Shown: piece after piece, positions 5,465 through 11,595 of the stretch
Layout of the letters: every line of letters begins with the position of its first letter
Numbering within the stretch: the stretch's first letter is position 1
IMG/VR virus record: IMGVR_UViG_3300017719_000099
Location: 1 to 30,814 of that record
From: a virus
Direction: 5' to 3' (one strand)
DNA: 30,814 nt
Position numbers and translations under genes: made by a program
Notes under the pieces: model-generated
What the model was told of the DNA's origin: nothing
Database searches by the model: none
Seen by the model: only the letters and a program-made list of their open reading frames with translations

Positions 5465-5972
5465 GCATACAATTCATAACAATTTTGTGTCAAAGATGGG
5501 CAAGCTATACGGCCCACCAAACAACATCAAACATGACTCTGATGCACAACGTATTTACAGTCAGGAGTTGCGCCGAGCAATCAACAACAGACTGCCAACA
5601 GACGTAACAGATGACACATTCAAACTACTGCTAGACAAAGTGTGGGACAGGTGTGTTCAAGAAAACACTTACCGCGTTTGGTTCTTACCAGCGATGGTAT
5701 CCAAACACGCATCTAAAGTTGCGTCAGAATTTATCTCTAAACAAAAATCTTTAGATGCAAAGTTCAATCTTACTTATGAGGGGCAGGAGAAAGAACGCCC
5801 CAGGGGTGACAAGTCCAGGCCAGAAACAATGGGGTGGACGATTGAGAAATGTGATGAGCATATCGCCATGACTAAACAACTGATGCAAGATGGAAAGCTC
5901 AACATTCATATGGGCAACACCCTGATTCGCATCCCAATGAAAGCAAAAGAAAGGTTACTTGGAAATGTTTAA
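5445..5972 (+). CDS. Unknown protein, possible replication accessory factor
   Basis: The 175-aa product starts at ATG 5445 after AGGAGAAAGAG. Its middle part (residues 50-95) has L-P-T-D-V-T-D-D-T-F-K-L-L-L-D-K-V-W followed by a conserved-looking W-F-L-P-A-M helix, a pattern loosely like phage proteins that load helicase or organise the replisome; I cannot confirm that. The second half is charged. Overlap by 20 bp with the DnaA-like gene suggests that both act in the same process, but this is inference. Confidence 0.72.
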   Translation: MNFDQREHTIHNNFVSKMGKLYGPPNNIKHDSDAQRIYSQELRRAINNRLPTDVTDDTFKLLLDKVWDRCVQENTYRVWFLPAMVSKHASKVASEFISKQKSLDAKFNLTYEGQEKERPRGDKSRPETMGWTIEKCDEHIAMTKQLMQDGKLNIHMGNTLIRIPMKAKERLLGNV

Positions 5973-6186
5973 TGCAGTTATTTTAATGTGTGCAATCGTA
6001 GAATTTAATGTTCCATCTACTAAATGCACCAACGTAGATTTGGGTCTTCATCGGACAAAGAGTCAGTGCGAAACAGTTCTAGATCTTGGGAAAGATAGGA
6101 TGATGAGAATTTATATTGAAGAGGACAAAGACAATTTTGTGCTTATGAAAGAAGGTTTTTGCTGGAAAGAAGACACGCCAAGCTAG
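5965..6186 (+). CDS. Small Cys-containing, possibly exported protein
   Basis: The 73-aa product begins MFNAVILMCAIVEFN, a short hydrophobic start resembling a weak signal or membrane anchor, and has further Cys residues at C21, C35 and C66 that could form disulphides outside the cytoplasm. ATG at 5965 is preferred; an in-frame TTG at 5959 is possible. It overlaps the end of the previous gene by 8 bp. I recall similar short proteins in marine phages without known role. Confidence 0.6.
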   Translation: MFNAVILMCAIVEFNVPSTKCTNVDLGLHRTKSQCETVLDLGKDRMMRIYIEEDKDNFVLMKEGFCWKEDTPS

Positions 6187-6246
6187 TAAATATAGCTGGA
6201 CAAACGCAGTAGAAATGACTAGATTTGATAGTGAAAGGGATCAAAC

Positions 6247-7071
6247 ATGACAGATATGAACGAAAAAGCAGAGGACGAATTGCGCCGACAAACCATTGGA
6301 GGTAGCTGTGCATTACGAATAATGGATGGTGACTGGCACAAACTTTGGCTAGACAAGATGGGGTATCGCGGACGCGATGACCTGTCCGATGTCTTGCCCG
6401 TGCAGTTAGGCATCTGGACAGAGCCATTTAACATTAGCCTGTTCAAGAAACACATGGGTGTGCAGGTTCAAGAGCAAGTGAGATACCATTACAAATGGGG
6501 ATCAGTGCCTTGCCGTGGCACACTGGACGGTGAGTTTATGTATAACGGAGAGCGCATGGGGCTGGAGGTAAAGCATACCTTTGAGATGAACACTATGCGC
6601 AAACAGCTAGAGCGTTACATGCCACAGCTACAGCTATACATGGAAGTTGCCAAGCTAAATTATATGTATTTCGCAAACCTGTTTGGCAACAGGCGCTATG
6701 AATATGTAAAGGTAGCAAGAGACCAGGGATACATAGACACAATGTATGTCCACCTCAAAGAGTTCTGGTCATATGTAGAACAAGAAAAAGAACCGCCACA
6801 ATCAATGCCACACATCACAACAGGCATAGATCAGATTGCTATCGACGATATGGTGGCGCGGGACGCACGACAAGACAACGAGTTTATTTATCAGGCGCAT
6901 GAGTATGTCTCGACAATGCAAGCCGCAAAGGAGCATGAGTCTGCTAAGAAGCAACTCAAAGCAATGGTAGCAACAAACGAAAGAGAAGTTTATTCGGACA
7001 TTGTTACCCTCAAACGAGCCAAGAACGGCTCACTACGCATCAACGTAAACAAGGAGTATACAGATGAGTAA
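6247..7071 (+). CDS. YqaJ-like PD-(D/E)XK exonuclease
   Basis: The 274-aa product matches the layout of YqaJ/lambda Exo-type viral recombinases: I-G-G-S-C (17-21) near the start, E59 in G-I-W-T-E, D94 in G-T-L-D-G, E107-V-K109, and a following P-Q-L-Q-L-Y helix at 126-131. Enzymes of this family chew one strand of duplex DNA to leave a single strand for annealing. The nearby putative annealing protein and SSB-like protein complete the usual recombination set. ATG at 6247 follows AAAGGGA. About 60 bp of gene-free DNA precede it. It is a full-length member by size. Confidence 0.87.
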   Translation: MTDMNEKAEDELRRQTIGGSCALRIMDGDWHKLWLDKMGYRGRDDLSDVLPVQLGIWTEPFNISLFKKHMGVQVQEQVRYHYKWGSVPCRGTLDGEFMYNGERMGLEVKHTFEMNTMRKQLERYMPQLQLYMEVAKLNYMYFANLFGNRRYEYVKVARDQGYIDTMYVHLKEFWSYVEQEKEPPQSMPHITTGIDQIAIDDMVARDARQDNEFIYQAHEYVSTMQAAKEHESAKKQLKAMVATNEREVYSDIVTLKRAKNGSLRINVNKEYTDE

Positions 7072-7297
7072 GGACAACGAAACACAGAATGAAAAAATTC
7101 TTTCCTACTTGGAAGAAGGCAACAGCATCTCGCCAATGGATGCACTCAACCACTTTGGTTGCTTTCGATTGGCTAGCCGCATACACGACCTGCGATCAGA
7201 TGGGAAACTAATCGAGACTGTCCGCAAGGCAGGTAAAAAATATGCTGAATACAAACTGGCCGATGCGGGAGTAGACGCATCGACCAGCACCGTGTGA
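7064..7297 (+). CDS. Winged-helix type HTH protein
   Basis: The 77-aa product has I-L-S-Y-L-E-E-G-N-S-I-S-P-M-D-A-L at 13-29 and F-R-L-A-S-R-I-H-D-L-R-S-D-G at 34-47, the typical layout of the short phage helix-turn-helix proteins that sort variable sites or regulate genes. A beta-wing-like K-K-Y-A-E-Y-K-L follows. It overlaps the exonuclease gene by 8 bp, with GGAG upstream. It may regulate this operon or assist recombination; the target is unknown. Confidence 0.78.
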   Translation: MSKDNETQNEKILSYLEEGNSISPMDALNHFGCFRLASRIHDLRSDGKLIETVRKAGKKYAEYKLADAGVDASTSTV

Positions 7298-7311
7298 AAG
7301 GAGAAACCACA

Positions 7312-7755
7312 GTGACTAATGATAACATGAAAGTATGGGATAGTGTTGCACAATCTGACGGGCAGTATCTCAAAAAGGTGAGCTTTGGTTCACGTTCATT
7401 TACCAGCATCGACCCGATGTATCAGGTGCGGGAGGCAACACGCGCCTTCGGCCCAGTAGGACAGGGCTGGGGATGGACTTCAGAAACAGAAACAATCACC
7501 ATGTCGAATGGTGATGTCGCATTCCTGGCACACGTTACAGTGTGGCACGGATGCAATGACAACAGCTTCGGGCCGTTTACTGGATGCCGCACCTTCTTCA
7601 AGAAGGAACGGATTGCAGAAGACGCACCCAAGATGGCTGTCACAGATGGGCTGACCAAGGCATTGTCGCACCTTGGTTTCAATGCTGATGTGTTCCTTGG
7701 AGAACACGACAACAAATATGCGGCAGATAGCAAACCTACGAATGGAGAATGGTAA
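7312..7755 (+). CDS. Putative Rad52-like single-strand annealing protein
   Basis: The 147-aa product ends its fold with E-D-A-P-K-M-A-V-T-D-G-L-T-K-A-L-S-H-L-G (103-122), closely like the T-D-A-x-K-R-A-L-x-x-F-G helix of Rad52-superfamily annealing proteins. Such proteins coat resected ssDNA and pair it with complementary strands. The setting, with a YqaJ-like exonuclease just upstream and an SSB-like protein just downstream, supports this. GTG at 7312 is chosen because AAAGGAG lies 8 nt before it; the in-frame GTG at 7294 would precede that site. It is shorter than most Rad52-like phage proteins, so the match needs a structure-based test. Confidence 0.68.
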   Translation: MTNDNMKVWDSVAQSDGQYLKKVSFGSRSFTSIDPMYQVREATRAFGPVGQGWGWTSETETITMSNGDVAFLAHVTVWHGCNDNSFGPFTGCRTFFKKERIAEDAPKMAVTDGLTKALSHLGFNADVFLGEHDNKYAADSKPTNGEW

Positions 7756-8123
7756 TGAGCCAATACGATAACACAGATAGCGGAGCGGTATTCCCACCCC
7801 GTGACAACCACCAGATGATCTTGTCTGGCAAGGCAAACAACAACGGCAAGGACTCGCAAGTCATTGTCACAAAGTCCACACTTCCTGATGGGCGTGTAAT
7901 TATGGACATCTACGAGAAGACAGGGACACTCTTCCCCAATGAAAAGAAGACAAGTGACAAAGCCCCTGACTATACAGGGCCAATCGGAACACGCCGAGTG
8001 GCCGCATGGCGCAAGTCAAAAGACAATTTGAGCTACATGTCACTGAGCTTTAGCGACAAGATGGAGGGCGGAGCATCCAATGGACAACAACAGCAACCAA
8101 TCGACGACTCAATCCCGTTCTAA
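7755..8123 (+). CDS. SSB-like single-stranded DNA-binding protein
   Basis: The 122-aa product has a beta-rich body (residues 18-100) and a Gln/Gly-rich linker leading to a terminal D-D-S-I-P-F (117-122). Bacterial SSB proteins end in D-D-D-I-P-F, the tail that docks partner proteins such as RecO, PriA and exonuclease I. The body also resembles short DUF736-type proteins (N-L-S-Y-M-S-L-S-F), so the OB fold is likely but not certain. ATG at 7755 shares TAATG with the previous stop and has GGAG 7 nt upstream. Probable role: protect ssDNA during replication and annealing. Confidence 0.7.
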   Translation: MSQYDNTDSGAVFPPRDNHQMILSGKANNNGKDSQVIVTKSTLPDGRVIMDIYEKTGTLFPNEKKTSDKAPDYTGPIGTRRVAAWRKSKDNLSYMSLSFSDKMEGGASNGQQQQPIDDSIPF

Positions 8124-8295
8124 GTTGCTAACGATCGAAGAGGTGGGGGCGATATTAGCCGCTCCCCCTCAAGACGTTAAGAAACTGTGTCGGAAATATG
8201 GCGTGCCTGTGGTAAAAATAGGGCATAAGATACGAATGACAAACGAGAGCCTTGAAGACCTGATCAGAAAGATGACGGTGCAATATGTCAGATGA
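8080..8295 (+). CDS. Excisionase/MerR-type HTH protein
   Basis: The 71-aa product has L-L-T-I-E-E-V-G-A-I-L (16-26) and V-P-V-V-K-I-G-H-K-I-R-M (42-53), the pattern of small DNA-binding proteins of the excisionase family. No integrase is present, so it is more likely a regulator than an excisionase. ATG at 8080 has GGAG 6 nt upstream but lies 44 bp inside the SSB-like gene in another frame, so the start overlaps the codons for the SSB tail. It overlaps the next gene by 11 bp. Confidence 0.72.
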   Translation: MDNNSNQSTTQSRSKLLTIEEVGAILAAPPQDVKKLCRKYGVPVVKIGHKIRMTNESLEDLIRKMTVQYVR

Positions 8296-8515
8296 TGAAA
8301 AGTTTGAGATGGAAAAGCCTTCTGAAACACCAGACCTGTGTTACATACGACCATCGCCAATGCGTCGCTTTCCCGCAGAAATGTGCGTAAAGTATGGGAA
8401 TGAATTTTTTGTGGTGGTAGTCACACAGAGTCAGCTGGAAAACATTGTCCAGTTAGGCTTAAAGTATATGAAAGAGTTTGATAAGCGTCCCGTCGAAGAC
8501 GTAGACGTAGAGTAA
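8285..8515 (+). CDS. Small acidic unknown protein, last early gene
   Basis: The 76-aa product begins MSDDEKFEMEKPSETPDLCY and ends in an acidic tail (V-E-D-V-D-V-E). The middle (F-F-V-V-V-V-T-Q-S-Q-L-E-N-I) could form a strand and a helix. No motif is recognised. It is the last cistron of the plus-strand operon and is followed within six bases by a strong terminator. Confidence 0.72.
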   Translation: MSDDEKFEMEKPSETPDLCYIRPSPMRRFPAEMCVKYGNEFFVVVVTQSQLENIVQLGLKYMKEFDKRPVEDVDVE

Positions 8516-8520
8516 TGAAA

Positions 8521-8548
8521 GGGGCGGCACTCAAGCCGCCCCTTTTTT
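8521..8548 (+). terminator. Terminator between convergent early and late strands
   Basis: A perfect 8-bp stem GGGGCGGC (8521-8528) / GCCGCCCC (8535-8542) with an ACTCAA loop is followed by six T on the plus strand. On the minus strand the same stem is followed by TTTCATTA, so it may also stop late transcripts weakly. It overlaps the stop codon of the phosphoesterase gene. Confidence 0.93.
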
Positions 8549-9587
8549 ATTTTGATCGCAAGTAATTAAGAAACTCAACACCAGTTTCGACATCAACAAA
8601 ACAATGACTAAAGCCTTCTGGAGTATTTGTCTTCGGATTGATCACCTGCAAAATAGCCTGACCAAAGTTCTGTTCTTCATACCCACGCACCATTGCATAG
8701 GTGTCATGCGCTTTGTAGCCACGCGCCCTGGCAAGCCAAGACACATGCCCCTCTTCCACCTGTTCCATCTGGGCTAGTTCCCAGTTGTGCTTATGTCCAG
8801 CAATGTATAGGTGTGCGTTGCTTCGGAACATTGCCATCTTCTTCTGACCATGCAATGGGTTCCATTGACTGTGACCAGGCATGTCATGTGCCGCATGAAT
8901 CTTACACTCTTGCCCGTTAGGGAAATCAATAGCTATCTGTGCAGACCAATCCTCGCTGATAGTATGAGGCTCTGTCATCCACTGTAGCGGATCACCTGGG
9001 CCAGACCACATGTCGTGGTTGCCACCAATAAGAATAAGGGGATTAATCTCACGAACAAACCATTCAACCAACCGCCATGCAGTATGATGAGATGTGTCCT
9101 GCTCGGCATACAACCGAGACAAGCGACCAATCCAGTTGTTCTGATAGTCACCAAGTCCACAACCGTAAACGCCCTCGTTGTTCTTTACCAGGTCAACGTG
9201 CCTACGCAATGCAGTCCAGTCGCAGTAGTTGTCATCAAGGTGTGGATCACCAAACCAAAGCAAGCCGATTGGCTCGTCCGATTTCATTGATACTCGTTGC
9301 CATTCTTTCGCATCGACGTGTTCCATGCGGGTCACATACCTGTCTGTCAGGTGTTCGATGATGTCTTCGATTGGCTCGTCGCTGGGTGGGAGGATGTTCC
9401 TTTTGTATGTGTCTGTCTCAACGACAGCTTCGTCCATAAGGCCTCTCTTGCGGGCGCTCATCAGTCGGTGGCGGAATGTAGAGCGTGATAAATTCAATGC
9501 CTTTGCCGCACCTTGCTCACTGCCAATCTGATAATACATTTCAACACATGAAAGAAGAATATCTTCTGGGATTTCTTTACCTGCCAT
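8547..9587 (-). CDS. HTH-metallophosphoesterase fusion
   Basis: The 346-aa product has a Fis-type helix-turn-helix at its N-terminus (residues 8-45, with G-A-A-K-A-L-N-L-S-R-S-T-F-R-H-R-L) joined to a calcineurin-like phosphoesterase. Metal-binding blocks are all present: G-D-P-H-L-D (113-118), G-L-G-D-Y-Q-N-N (144-151), G-G-N-H-D-M-W (188-194), H-A-A-H-D (231-235) and A-G-H-K-H-N-W (263-269). The enzyme part would hydrolyse a phosphodiester or phosphomonoester using two metals; the HTH suggests DNA as substrate or docking site, as in SbcD-like nucleases. It is the last gene of the minus strand and belongs, with the gene at 9599, to a block separated by terminators from the lysis genes. Confidence 0.87.
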   Translation of the reverse strand: MAGKEIPEDILLSCVEMYYQIGSEQGAAKALNLSRSTFRHRLMSARKRGLMDEAVVETDTYKRNILPPSDEPIEDIIEHLTDRYVTRMEHVDAKEWQRVSMKSDEPIGLLWFGDPHLDDNYCDWTALRRHVDLVKNNEGVYGCGLGDYQNNWIGRLSRLYAEQDTSHHTAWRLVEWFVREINPLILIGGNHDMWSGPGDPLQWMTEPHTISEDWSAQIAIDFPNGQECKIHAAHDMPGHSQWNPLHGQKKMAMFRSNAHLYIAGHKHNWELAQMEQVEEGHVSWLARARGYKAHDTYAMVRGYEEQNFGQAILQVINPKTNTPEGFSHCFVDVETGVEFLNYLRSK

Positions 9588-9598
9588 AGTCTTTACTC

Positions 9599-9784
9599 CT
9601 AGTTAATTACCTTGTCTTCTTCAGGAATGAGAGTTTTATAAATCTCTTCCGCTAAAATTTCTGCTCGTTCCATTGTTTCAATGCCATGAAACTCTAGCAC
9701 AATTAAAGGCTGACCCTTTTCGCCTTTAACAATATACATCTTAAAGTCTAATTCTTCTTCATCGTCCATAACTTGAAAGTCCAT
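9599..9784 (-). CDS. Small acidic unknown protein
   Basis: The 61-aa product begins MDFQVMDDEEELDFKMYIV and could form a three-stranded sheet with a helix near residues 36-50 (E-T-M-E-R-A-E-I-L-A-E-E-I-Y). ATG at 9784 follows AGGAG by 6 nt. It is the first gene after a control region with two palindromes and directly precedes the phosphoesterase gene by 11 bp, so the two are co-transcribed. Function unknown. Confidence 0.7.
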   Translation of the reverse strand: MDFQVMDDEEELDFKMYIVKGEKGQPLIVLEFHGIETMERAEILAEEIYKTLIPEEDKVIN

Positions 9785-9805
9785 GATCCACTCCTAAGTT
9801 GTTCA

Positions 9806-9841
9806 TAGTTTCAAACTAGACAGTGTTTCTATAATTGTCTA
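9806..9841. promoter_or_regulatory. Control region with two palindromes and a perfect -10
   Basis: TAGTTT-c-AAACTA (9806-9818) is a near-perfect 13-bp palindrome and TAGACA (9817-9822) / TGTCTA (9836-9841) a second dyad with a 13-bp spacer. Inside the second lies TATAAT (9830-9835) on the plus strand, with only weak -35 matches (GTTTCA at 16 bp). On the minus strand TAGACA then TAGTTT at 17 bp is a weak promoter for the gene at 9784. The dyads look like operator sites. Confidence 0.45.
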
Positions 9842-9880
9842 TAAAAAGAAATGCCAGGTCGATTCCCTTTCTCCCTGGCA
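9841..9880 (-). terminator. Late-strand terminator after the lysin gene
   Basis: On the minus strand TGCCAGG (9874-9880) pairs with CCTGGCA (9852-9858) and is followed by TTTCTTTTTAT. The 15-nt loop is large but the T-run is good. It would end the lysis transcript before the two-gene block at 8547-9784. Confidence 0.7.
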
Positions 9881-9918
9881 AGGGGGCCAGCTACTCTCCT
9901 TAAGCTGGCCCCTATTTT
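9842..9918 (+). ncRNA. Candidate small RNA with intrinsic terminator
   Basis: Transcription from the TATAAT at 9830-9835 would begin near 9842, read through a hairpin TGCCAGG/CCTGGCA (9852-9880) and stop at the plus-strand terminator 9883-9918. The result is about 77 nt, all gene-free until its last bases, which are antisense to the 3' end of the lysin gene. Evidence is only the order of signals, and the -35 is weak. Confidence 0.35.
9883..9918 (+). terminator. Plus-strand terminator opposite the lysin 3' end
   Basis: A perfect 10-bp stem GGGGCCAGCT (9883-9892) / AGCTGGCCCC (9903-9912) is followed by TATTTTATTTT on the plus strand. It has no T-run on the minus strand. It would stop a plus-strand transcript that has no protein gene, which is why the small RNA at 9842 is suggested. 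Confidence 0.7.
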
Positions 9919-10430
9919 ATTTTGGTGTAGCGCTTGCCATTGTAAGAAAGAAACTGTTTTCTATTTTTTCCATCTGCCCTGTAACTACAATGCACCCAAC
10001 CACTGTTAGGTTCATTAGGATTGTAGAACTCTAAGATAAGCTGATCGAACTCAAGATTGTCTTGTATCCATTCAGCAAGCACAAGGTTAGAAACGCCAGG
10101 CACTTCAAAGTCTACAGCCTGGCCCTTGGCATGTTGGCTAGTTGCCTTACTGCCGATTGCTTTACACAATTCCTTGCTTCTGTAGCCCGATGAAGGGGTG
10201 ATACTACGGGCAAATTGTTTTCTACACGGCTCTAGGATGTGTATACACAAGACTTTTAGAGCTTTTTCATGCGCTGGAGAGGGTGTGTTATCAATGCCAA
10301 GGCGAGACGCTGTTTGGCTTTTTACCATTTCTGCCAGGCTAAAGTTTTTGGTTAGCATTTGAGAGTGAGAAGCAAGGCTAGTAACCTCACTAGAATCTGT
10401 AAAAAGGTTTAGAATCTGTTTAATAAACAT
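9912..10430 (-). CDS. Endolysin, peptidase M15 family
   Basis: The 172-aa product is an M15-type zinc peptidase (D-Ala-D-Ala carboxypeptidase fold). It has S-G-Y-R-S (81-85), S-Q-H-A-K-G-Q-A-V-D-F-E (98-109) with H100 and D107 as metal ligands, and G-W-V-H-C-S (144-149) with H147 as the third. In phages such enzymes cut peptidoglycan cross-links at the end of infection. No signal peptide is evident, so it should need the holin candidates encoded just upstream. An internal ATG at codon 25 is an alternative start; neither has a good ribosome-binding site. Confidence 0.88.
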   Translation of the reverse strand: MFIKQILNLFTDSSEVTSLASHSQMLTKNFSLAEMVKSQTASRLGIDNTPSPAHEKALKVLCIHILEPCRKQFARSITPSSGYRSKELCKAIGSKATSQHAKGQAVDFEVPGVSNLVLAEWIQDNLEFDQLILEFYNPNEPNSGWVHCSYRADGKNRKQFLSYNGKRYTKIK

Positions 10431-10439
10431 TGCGGTTTA

Positions 10440-10619
10440 CTAATTAACCTTAAGTAAAATCGCCACGCAAACGCTAAACAAAGCGGAGATCAAAGCACCA
10501 CCGCCAATACATGCCCAACTAATACGCCAATGCAAGTTAGTTAAACGCTCGTCCATCAATTGGCGGAACATCGCACATTCTTTTTCGTGTGCTTCTAACT
10601 GGGCCTGTGTGCTGTTCAT
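10440..10619 (-). CDS. Small membrane protein, lysis accessory or holin candidate
   Basis: The 59-aa product begins MNSTQAQLEAHEKECAMFRQ, a polar helix, and ends in one transmembrane segment (about residues 35-57, I-S-W-A-C-I-G-G-G-A-L-I then A-L-F-S-V-C-V-A-I-L-L) with a Lys at the tail. This layout, soluble helix then membrane anchor, resembles XhlA-type haemolysin-like proteins that assist lysis. It sits between a holin-like gene and the M15 endolysin gene, completing a lysis cassette. The start lies one base before the previous stop. Confidence 0.65.
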   Translation of the reverse strand: MNSTQAQLEAHEKECAMFRQLMDERLTNLHWRISWACIGGGALISALFSVCVAILLKVN

Positions 10620-10620
10620 T

Positions 10621-10818
10621 TTATTTATCCTTGGCTTTCAGAATGTTTAGGGCCAAGAAGTCAATTAACTTGTAGGCTTTGGCGACATACGTTTTGGCCT
10701 TTGATACAGCCTCATCATCTTTGGGTGTAGGTGTAACAGCCGCAATGATTGAAGCGGCAGAAATAATTGCCGTTACATAGCTACCATAAGATGTAAAGTT
10801 TGAGATAATAAATTCCAT
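10621..10818 (-). CDS. Putative holin
   Basis: The 65-aa product has one hydrophobic segment (about residues 12-30, S-Y-V-T-A-I-I-S-A-A-S-I-I-A-A-V) followed by T-P-T-P-K-D-D and a basic amphipathic tail with L-I-D-F-L-A-L-N-I. The T-P-T-P-x-D-D motif after a small-residue membrane helix is common in short phage holin-like proteins. It would form holes in the inner membrane to release the M15 lysin. ATG at 10818 follows AAGGACT by about 8 nt. Confidence 0.72.
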   Translation of the reverse strand: MEFIISNFTSYGSYVTAIISAASIIAAVTPTPKDDEAVSKAKTYVAKAYKLIDFLALNILKAKDK

Positions 10819-10845
10819 AATACAGTCCTTAATTAAGATTAAAAC

Positions 10846-10874
10846 ATTCTACCACAAGTTGAAAAGATGAACAA
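10846..10874 (-). promoter_or_regulatory. Candidate promoter for the lysis genes
   Basis: On the minus strand TTGTTC (10869-10874) is followed after 17 bp by TAGAAT (10846-10851, 5 of 6 consensus bases), about 30 bp before the holin start. It would allow separate timing of lysis. Pattern match only. Confidence 0.35.
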
Positions 10875-11591
10875 TTAAGATACAGATATGTGGTTGGAAG
10901 CTAATATCTGTGCCGCGCCTTCGTCGTTAGCATCTACGTTTACGTCTGCAAGTGTAGTGTTTTGAATTATATATCCAAGCCTATGGTTTAGCTCTAAGTG
11001 GTTTACTTCAGAGCCAAGGATTTGTTCCGCAAAATCTGCATCCCAAGTTGGCGTGGTAAATGTAGCTGATTTATCAGTGCCGAATGTAGCCTTGAAACCC
11101 AACACGATTACAGGTGCAACGGAAGCAACAGTCGTTACATTTTGAACCTGTAGGGTTTGGTCGCCATTTGTTCCCTGAAACTCAGTATCATACCCCTGCA
11201 CATTTGTAATAGGCAGAGTAGGAGTAAAGAACAAAATGGTGGAGTAATGATTTTCAGCTTGGCCAGTTGTAACAGTTCCAGAGGCAGCGTCAGAAGCAGT
11301 CAGCACCTTTGTAGTAACCATATAACGATGCTCTGCATCTGTATTATAAGTTCCTCCTGACGCAAAAGACCAGCCACTTGGATTGAAAAACGGTGGCATC
11401 GTAGTCGAGGCGCTGTTAATTCTGTAATCAATAAGCACGGCCAAGTCACCTTCAGAACCAGCAGTTAAACTGATGCTATTGGTAGAGGTAGAAGATGTAG
11501 TAAGCCGCTCGTCATAGGTGCGAGTATTAAACGCAAGCGTCATAGCTGAATCAGCTACATGCGAAGACGCAACAATGCCCAGGTTCAACAT
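10875..11591 (-). CDS. Putative tail or fibre-associated structural protein
   Basis: The 238-aa product is rich in Thr, Ser, Asn and Ala with short alternating strands throughout, typical of beta-structured virion surface proteins. No catalytic motif is seen. It directly follows the fibre gene; ATG at 11591 lies 5 bp past the fibre stop with GGAG about 10 nt upstream, while TTG and GTG codons at 11615 and 11612 would overlap the fibre gene. It may be a fibre tip, a fibre chaperone or a host-binding protein. Identity remains unknown. Confidence 0.6.
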   Translation of the reverse strand: MLNLGIVASSHVADSAMTLAFNTRTYDERLTTSSTSTNSISLTAGSEGDLAVLIDYRINSASTTMPPFFNPSGWSFASGGTYNTDAEHRYMVTTKVLTASDAASGTVTTGQAENHYSTILFFTPTLPITNVQGYDTEFQGTNGDQTLQVQNVTTVASVAPVIVLGFKATFGTDKSATFTTPTWDADFAEQILGSEVNHLELNHRLGYIIQNTTLADVNVDANDEGAAQILASNHISVS

Positions 11592-11595
11592 ACCG

